Shown in pieces: positions 59,261 to 64,000 of a stretch of 64,000 nucleotides of DNA. Origin of the DNA: Panopea generosa. Taxonomy: Eukaryota; Mollusca; Bivalvia; Adapedonta; Hiatellidae. The translations under genes were made by a program, and so were the position numbers. The notes under the pieces were generated by a model that was not told the origin of the DNA, ran no database searches, and worked only from the letters and a program-made list of their open reading frames with translations. The stretch spans positions 42,929,616-42,993,615 of the forward strand of contig CM055901.1 of NCBI GenBank assembly GCA_029582155.1, in the 5' to 3' direction. Within the stretch, counting starts at the first letter, position 1. The number at the start of each line of letters is the position of its first letter.

Positions 59261-59766
59261 CAGTCAAAGTAAGTTAAACATTGAAAATCTTTTTCTCAAT
59301 ATAGGAGAAGCACTGGGAAACAAATAGTGAGCATGATTATGGACATATATGGGTCATTTATAAAAAATGTGAATTGCATGTCCCAGGGTCACACGGTTTT
59401 GCCCTTGGAGTGAGGCCTATTTTACTTAATCTATATAAGAGAAATTGACAAAAAGTTGTTTCTTACGACTGAATAGATTTATGTGAATGTTTTTTGGATA
59501 ATCAGATGGCTCTTGTATAAAAACACTTTATAAATTACGGTTTCAAACTATGTATGTACTCATATGATTATATAAATATAAGTCAATAGCTATATTAACC
59601 TCCCTGTTCATGTCATGATGTAATCATTTCAATCAGAGAACAGTACTTATAACATACATTTATTTTTAGTTGGCCATTGCTTTGTTTTCATTAGTGTTTT
59701 GGTAAATACATTGTAAATTCTGACAGATTTGTCTTTGTTACCGTAAACAATTTTCAAATTGTTGTT

Positions 59767-60180
59767 TAGCTCGACTGTTCGAAGGATAAAGAGAGCTATT
59801 CTGCTCACCCGGGCGTCAGCCTCACACCTTGGTTGAAGTTTTGTGTGCAAGTTCCACTCTCAATAACCATTGCATGTATTGACTTGAAACTTAACACAAC
59901 ACTCCCCAGTCATCAAACATACTGCAATAACTAAGTTAGATAATTATTGCCCTTGTTTGACTTAGAAATTCTGGTTTAAGTTTTGCTAAGTACCATTTTG
60001 TCCATACTTCATCAACAACTCAATGTATTTTATTTTATTTAAATTTAACTCAAGACTTCTCAATCATTAAACATACTATAATGAAAAGTTAGATAACTTT
60101 TGCATGGATAAAATGTAAATTATTGCCCTTATTTGACTTATTTTAATTTTTACATGTAAGTACAATTAATTGGAACTCAC
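59767..60180 (+). repeat. dispersed repeat with internal duplication
   Basis: It begins AGCTCGACTGTTCGAAGGAT, followed by CTCACCCGGGCGTCAGC and AACCATTGCATGTATTGACT, a common bivalve dispersed repeat pattern. A block (TCATTAAACATACTATAATG, AAAGTTAGATAA, TTATTGCCCTTATTTGACTT) occurs twice, near 59915 and 60065. Confidence 0.5.
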
Positions 60181-60950
60181 AACCCTTGAATTGACAGTCA
60201 GACACATTACTGACTTAACGTACAACGTGAATAAACTCCAAAGGTGTGATTCATTTTACAAAGCGGAGCATTTATTTGGGACCGAGAAATCCAAATTTAA
60301 CTATTTTATAAAGTACATATATTTATGTGAAAAATAACATAGAACACATAGCCGATGCTTTAGATTTTTCAACCAGACTTGAAGTCATTACTTGTATATT
60401 TTGATTAAAGACTAGCTTCCAGATTGTTGAAGTGTTTTCCCCTATAAAAAAGGAGGAGTCGACCTGATTTTTAATTTAACAAAATCTGATACTATACTAC
60501 ATGATTGTATGTTGTATTAGAAAACAAACATAAAGTGCTGTGTTACAAGAGTGCATTTTATAAATAGAAATTTGGGCTGTTTTAAATATTAATTTCTATT
60601 GATTTTTTTGTAATTCAACATTTATTTCATCAATGTATCAATATTATTACATAAACGATACAAAACATGATAATGTTTTTTATACATTCTGGTTATAATA
60701 ATTTGCATAGTTCAGTTTTAATTGCATATATATCAACACAGTCTCAATAACAAACAACATCTCCATGTTTTTGCCAGTAAGTGAAAAATCTACTTTTAAA
60801 ATGATATGAAAAAAACAATATTTTTTTTTTTGTTGAAAAAAAAAAAATGGAAAAGAAAGGAAGATTTTGATTTTTTATGACTTATAATGAAAAGAGTGAA
60901 AAAAAGATAAAAAAAAGATTGTCTCGTCTATGTAAATATTAACAATTCCT
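60181..60950. other. AT-rich stretch, possible 3' tail of the LINE
   Basis: Contains T and A runs near 60822-60848. If the LINE on the minus strand ends here, a T run on this strand would be its poly-A tail; the end was not resolved. Confidence 0.35.
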
Positions 60951-63900
60951 AACAGCTTTCCCAGTTTTGAATATTATTGTCATTTATAATATTTTAACGG
61001 AGATAAAGTCTCCATTTTGCTTCATGAGTTTCTAATTTGTCATGTTTGAGAGCTATTTCTCGTTCTATCTCGATTCTTCTTTCCATATACTTTTTGGAAC
61101 TCTTTTTTGTGATTTGTTTACAAATATGAAATATTTTGCACATATAAGAATAAAGTTTTTTAAATTATTTATACTAGGATTGTTTGTTACAATTCCGAAG
61201 GAAACTGTGTCTTCGCATATATTTATATTAAAGTTTATATCGTTTAAATATGTCCTTAGCTCATTCCAGAATGTTTGCACATGAAAGCATTCCCAGAACA
61301 AATGATTAGATGTTTCTATATAACCATTACAAAATTCACACAAGTTTGAATTTACTATTTTAAATTTCATCAATGACTTATTTGTTGGGATTATGTGCAT
61401 CAATTATTTGTATTGGAAGTTTCTTAATTTTTGATCAATTGTAGATTTGATTGGAATAGTGTATATTTTCTTCCAGTCCAACTGAATATGTTGAAAGTCT
61501 GACTCCCATTTTATTTCAGATTTAACTTAAGTTTTTTGTTCATTTGTCATTTGATACCTATATAAAAATTGATTTGTTTGTTTGCTTAAAATTAGTTTTT
61601 GTAATAGGTTTACATAGTCTTGGGTATCGATTGGTTCATCTTTTAATCTTTCTTTCCATTCGTAAGGTATGCTTGATACTTATTGGATATATCTAAGAAA
61701 TTCTGAACTAGATAATCTATATAAAGTTTTAAGTTCGCTGAAATTATAAAATCTTTTTTTTCTAAAATCATATATGTTTTGTATATATTTGATTCCCTTT
61801 TCTAACCAATCAATGTAGCATAACGTATGAAGATTTAAAGTTATATTTGTGTTATTCCATAAAATTTCTTTATTTATGTTCATTTTCCTATCAAACTAGT
61901 TAATTTTGGTCCATGATATTATGATTTCCTTATAAAGTTATCGATTTTATACATTTTCAAAACATCTTTTTCTTGCAAGTTACTTTCAAAAATGAGTTTA
62001 CCACCATACTTATTGAGTTTATTTAGATATATGACTTTCCATTGACCGGAATTACTGTTATCAAGTAATCTTTTTATCCAACTTGATTTAAGAGAGTTTA
62101 TGAACATTTCAATATCAATCATTTTTAGACCTCCATTTTCATAGTCTTGAGTTAGTGTTGTCCTTTTTATTTTATCAGGTTTTGAGTCCCATATAAACTC
62201 GTACATCACGTTTATTATTGTTTTAATTGTACTTGGTGGTGGGTTTGGTAGAACTGACAATGGATAAATCAGTTTTGGAAGTGCATATGTTTTAATGACA
62301 GTAATTTTCCCTAGTAGAGTAAGCTTTCTATGTTGCCAACTTTTCAAACAATTTTTAAATTCTTCAAGTTTAGGAACTATATTTAGTGCAAACATTTCTT
62401 TTGTATTAGTGCTAAACACTATTCCAAGCATTTTCGTTTTTTCAGAATTCCAGATGAATTTTTTATTTTGACAAAAAGTAATATTAGAGTGTTTCAACGA
62501 ACCAGCTCTTAATATTGTACATTTTGAAGTATTTAACTTTAGTCTGGAGATACTACCGTAACTATCTAGAACATTGATAAGTGTTTCAAATGATTTTTTT
62601 GAACCATCAGTAAAGAAGGTTGCATCATCAGCAAAAAGACTATTTTTTATTTCACAATTGCCTACAACGACCCCTTTTATATTTTCATTCTCTGATATTT
62701 CATATGACAGGAGTTCAATACAAATGATAAACAAGTACGGAGATAATGGGCAACCTTGTCGAACACCTCTCTTAACTGGGAAGAAATCAGTCATATGACC
62801 ATTATTTGTCACACTACTTTGTACATCATTGTAGAAGAGTCGTTACCAGTTTATGAGCATTTCTCCAAAATTAAAATGTTTCAATGTTTTATACATAAAT
62901 TCATGGTCAATACTGTCAAAAGCCTTTTCAAAATCTGAAAAAAATATGAGTGCTGGTAATTGATTTTCTTCTATGGGATCTAAAATTTTAATACTCTTAT
63001 ATTTTCTCCAATATATCGCCCTTTTATAAATCCGGTTTGTGTATTATTTATTATTGAGTTTAAAACATTTTTTATTCTATTTGCTATGGTTTTCGATGCT
63101 ATTTTATAGTCTACATTTAACAGACTAATCGGACGCCAATTTTCTAACATAATATTATCTTTACCTTGCTTTGGTAATAATGTTATTAAACTTTGTTTTT
63201 GCAAAGCAGTCATGTTTTTAGATTCAAGAGAGTAATTTAAAGAGTTGATAAGAAATTGCTTCATGTCGTTTCAAAAAATCTTATAAAATTCTGTTGTTAT
63301 TCCATCTGTTCCAGGACTTTTCTGATTATTCATTTTTTTAAGAGCAATTGCACATTCATATTCTGTTAACTTTCCTTCACACATTTGGTTTTCAATGTCA
63401 TTAAGCTTTTTAATTCTGTGGTTAAAAAAAATCGTAATTTGTCTCTGTGCACTCCTTTCTTTTATATAGTTTTGCATAAATTTCTTTCTGTGCATTAAGA
63501 ATTTCATTTTGGTCTGTGGTTATCTCATCTTTTACTTTTAACCTTGATATAATTTTAGATTCTGACTTTTTCTTTTCTAGATTTGCAAAAAACTTTGTAT
63601 TTCGTTCACTATATTCCACAGTGCCTGCCTTTGAACGTATGATCATGCCATTTATTTTATTGTAAATTATTTCATTTACTTCATATTTACAGTTTTCTAA
63701 TTCTGTTTTTAATATTTCAATCGTTATGCTATCAGTTGTTTTTCCTATTTCTGTTTCTAATTTGTTTATTTTGATATCAATTTGGCTTTCTTATTCCTTT
63801 TCCCTTTTCTTTTTGGCTGATGAATATTTAATTGTTTCATTTATTATTGTTCCTTTGATAAGTTCCCATAATGTATTTGGGTTTGAATCTTTATTTATGT

Positions 63901-64000
63901 TAACTGTCTCTGCGATACTTTTTCTGATATTAGTTTGATATTCTTTTTCTAATAGTACACTATTGTTCATTTTAAATATACCTTCTCCTTTACTAAGTTT
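60950..64000 (-). mobile_element. Tx1/L1-like non-LTR retrotransposon, decayed, cut by window end
   Basis: Minus-strand ORF2 in order: linker (GIFKMNNSVLLEKEYQTNIR, a stop near 63802, then RSKAGTVEYSERNTKFFANL); RT finger (KKMNNQKSPGTDGITTEFYK); a TGA at 63271-63273 where Trp is expected; SLITLLPKQGKD and NWRPISLLNVDYKI; QTGFIKGRYIGENIR. After a frameshift near 62980 and a TAA near 62845 come VRQGCPLSPYLFIICIELLS, the catalytic SLFADDATFF (about 62640-62610), thumb, and a C-terminal zinc-knuckle LCEFCNGYIETSNHLFWECF (about 61340-61280). Stops and shifts mean it is dead. The endonuclease region lies beyond 64000. Confidence 0.9.
61919..62812 (-). pseudogene. LINE reverse transcriptase, palm and thumb portion
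   Basis: This is the longest intact piece (297 codons) of the Tx1/L1-like ORF2. It includes PVKRGVRQGCPLSPYLF (template grip), FADD with both catalytic aspartates (residues 62-63 of the piece), LKLNTSKC, and TKMLGIVFS. It is bounded by stops, with homology continuing on both sides. Confidence 0.88.

Overview
The window is eukaryotic nuclear DNA, AT-rich and mostly non-coding. Its repeats point to a bivalve mollusc, possibly a heterodont clam or Dreissena-like mussel: tRNA-headed SINEs with the conserved 'Nin-DC'-type block (CCGCAAGTAACTGGCAAAC on this strand), mariner, Jockey/CR1-like and Tx1-like transposon relics, and minisatellite-cored repeats like bivalve 'pearl' elements. The species is inferred, not shown.

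The one convincing host gene is a three-exon TGF-beta/BMP-type ligand on the minus strand (exons 51975-52497, 34058-34213, 31493-32097). All splice junctions are GT-AG and phase 1. They join into a 427-residue precursor with a signal peptide, a prodomain, an RRKR furin site and a seven-cysteine ligand domain ending CGCR. Intron 1 (about 17.8 kb) contains an 11.7-kb array of a 72-bp satellite, a 31-bp minisatellite between two copies of a 400-bp segment, several SINEs and a small TA-flanked MITE. Intron 2 (about 2 kb) is mostly a 31/44-bp minisatellite.

Layout: 1-593 long foldback. 718-1803 tandem duplication with a compensated palindrome. 3151-4633 G-rich minisatellite with a 40-base G run. 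6881-10400 a pair of opposed about 100-bp repeats around a THAP-like fragment, a small foldback and a tRNA-like SINE. 10450-12300 dead Jockey/CR1-like LINE. 13300-17205 candidate transposon: opposed repeats of about 150 bp bracket a broken copy of an unnamed multi-copy invertebrate gene. 18496-19734 complete but dead mariner with TIRs and TA target duplication. 22105-23000 second LINE fragment. 23155-28492 a SINE passing directly into a 5.2-kb array of a 64-bp satellite that appears to have grown from that SINE's tRNA-like head. 31493-52497 the BMP-like gene with its satellite-filled introns. 53989-54826 second 31-bp minisatellite array. 58083-58350 mariner-type helix-turn-helix fragment. 58822-60180 SINE and dispersed repeats. 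61000-64000 dead Tx1-like LINE, minus strand, running off the window end.

Tandem repeats occupy roughly a third of the window. The most interesting points are the ligand gene whose introns are built from satellite DNA (one satellite repeating a 5' splice-site-like motif about 160 times in the sense direction), the SINE-to-satellite conversion, and the repeat-bounded unit carrying a multi-copy gene. Most other short open frames are chance or repeat translations.
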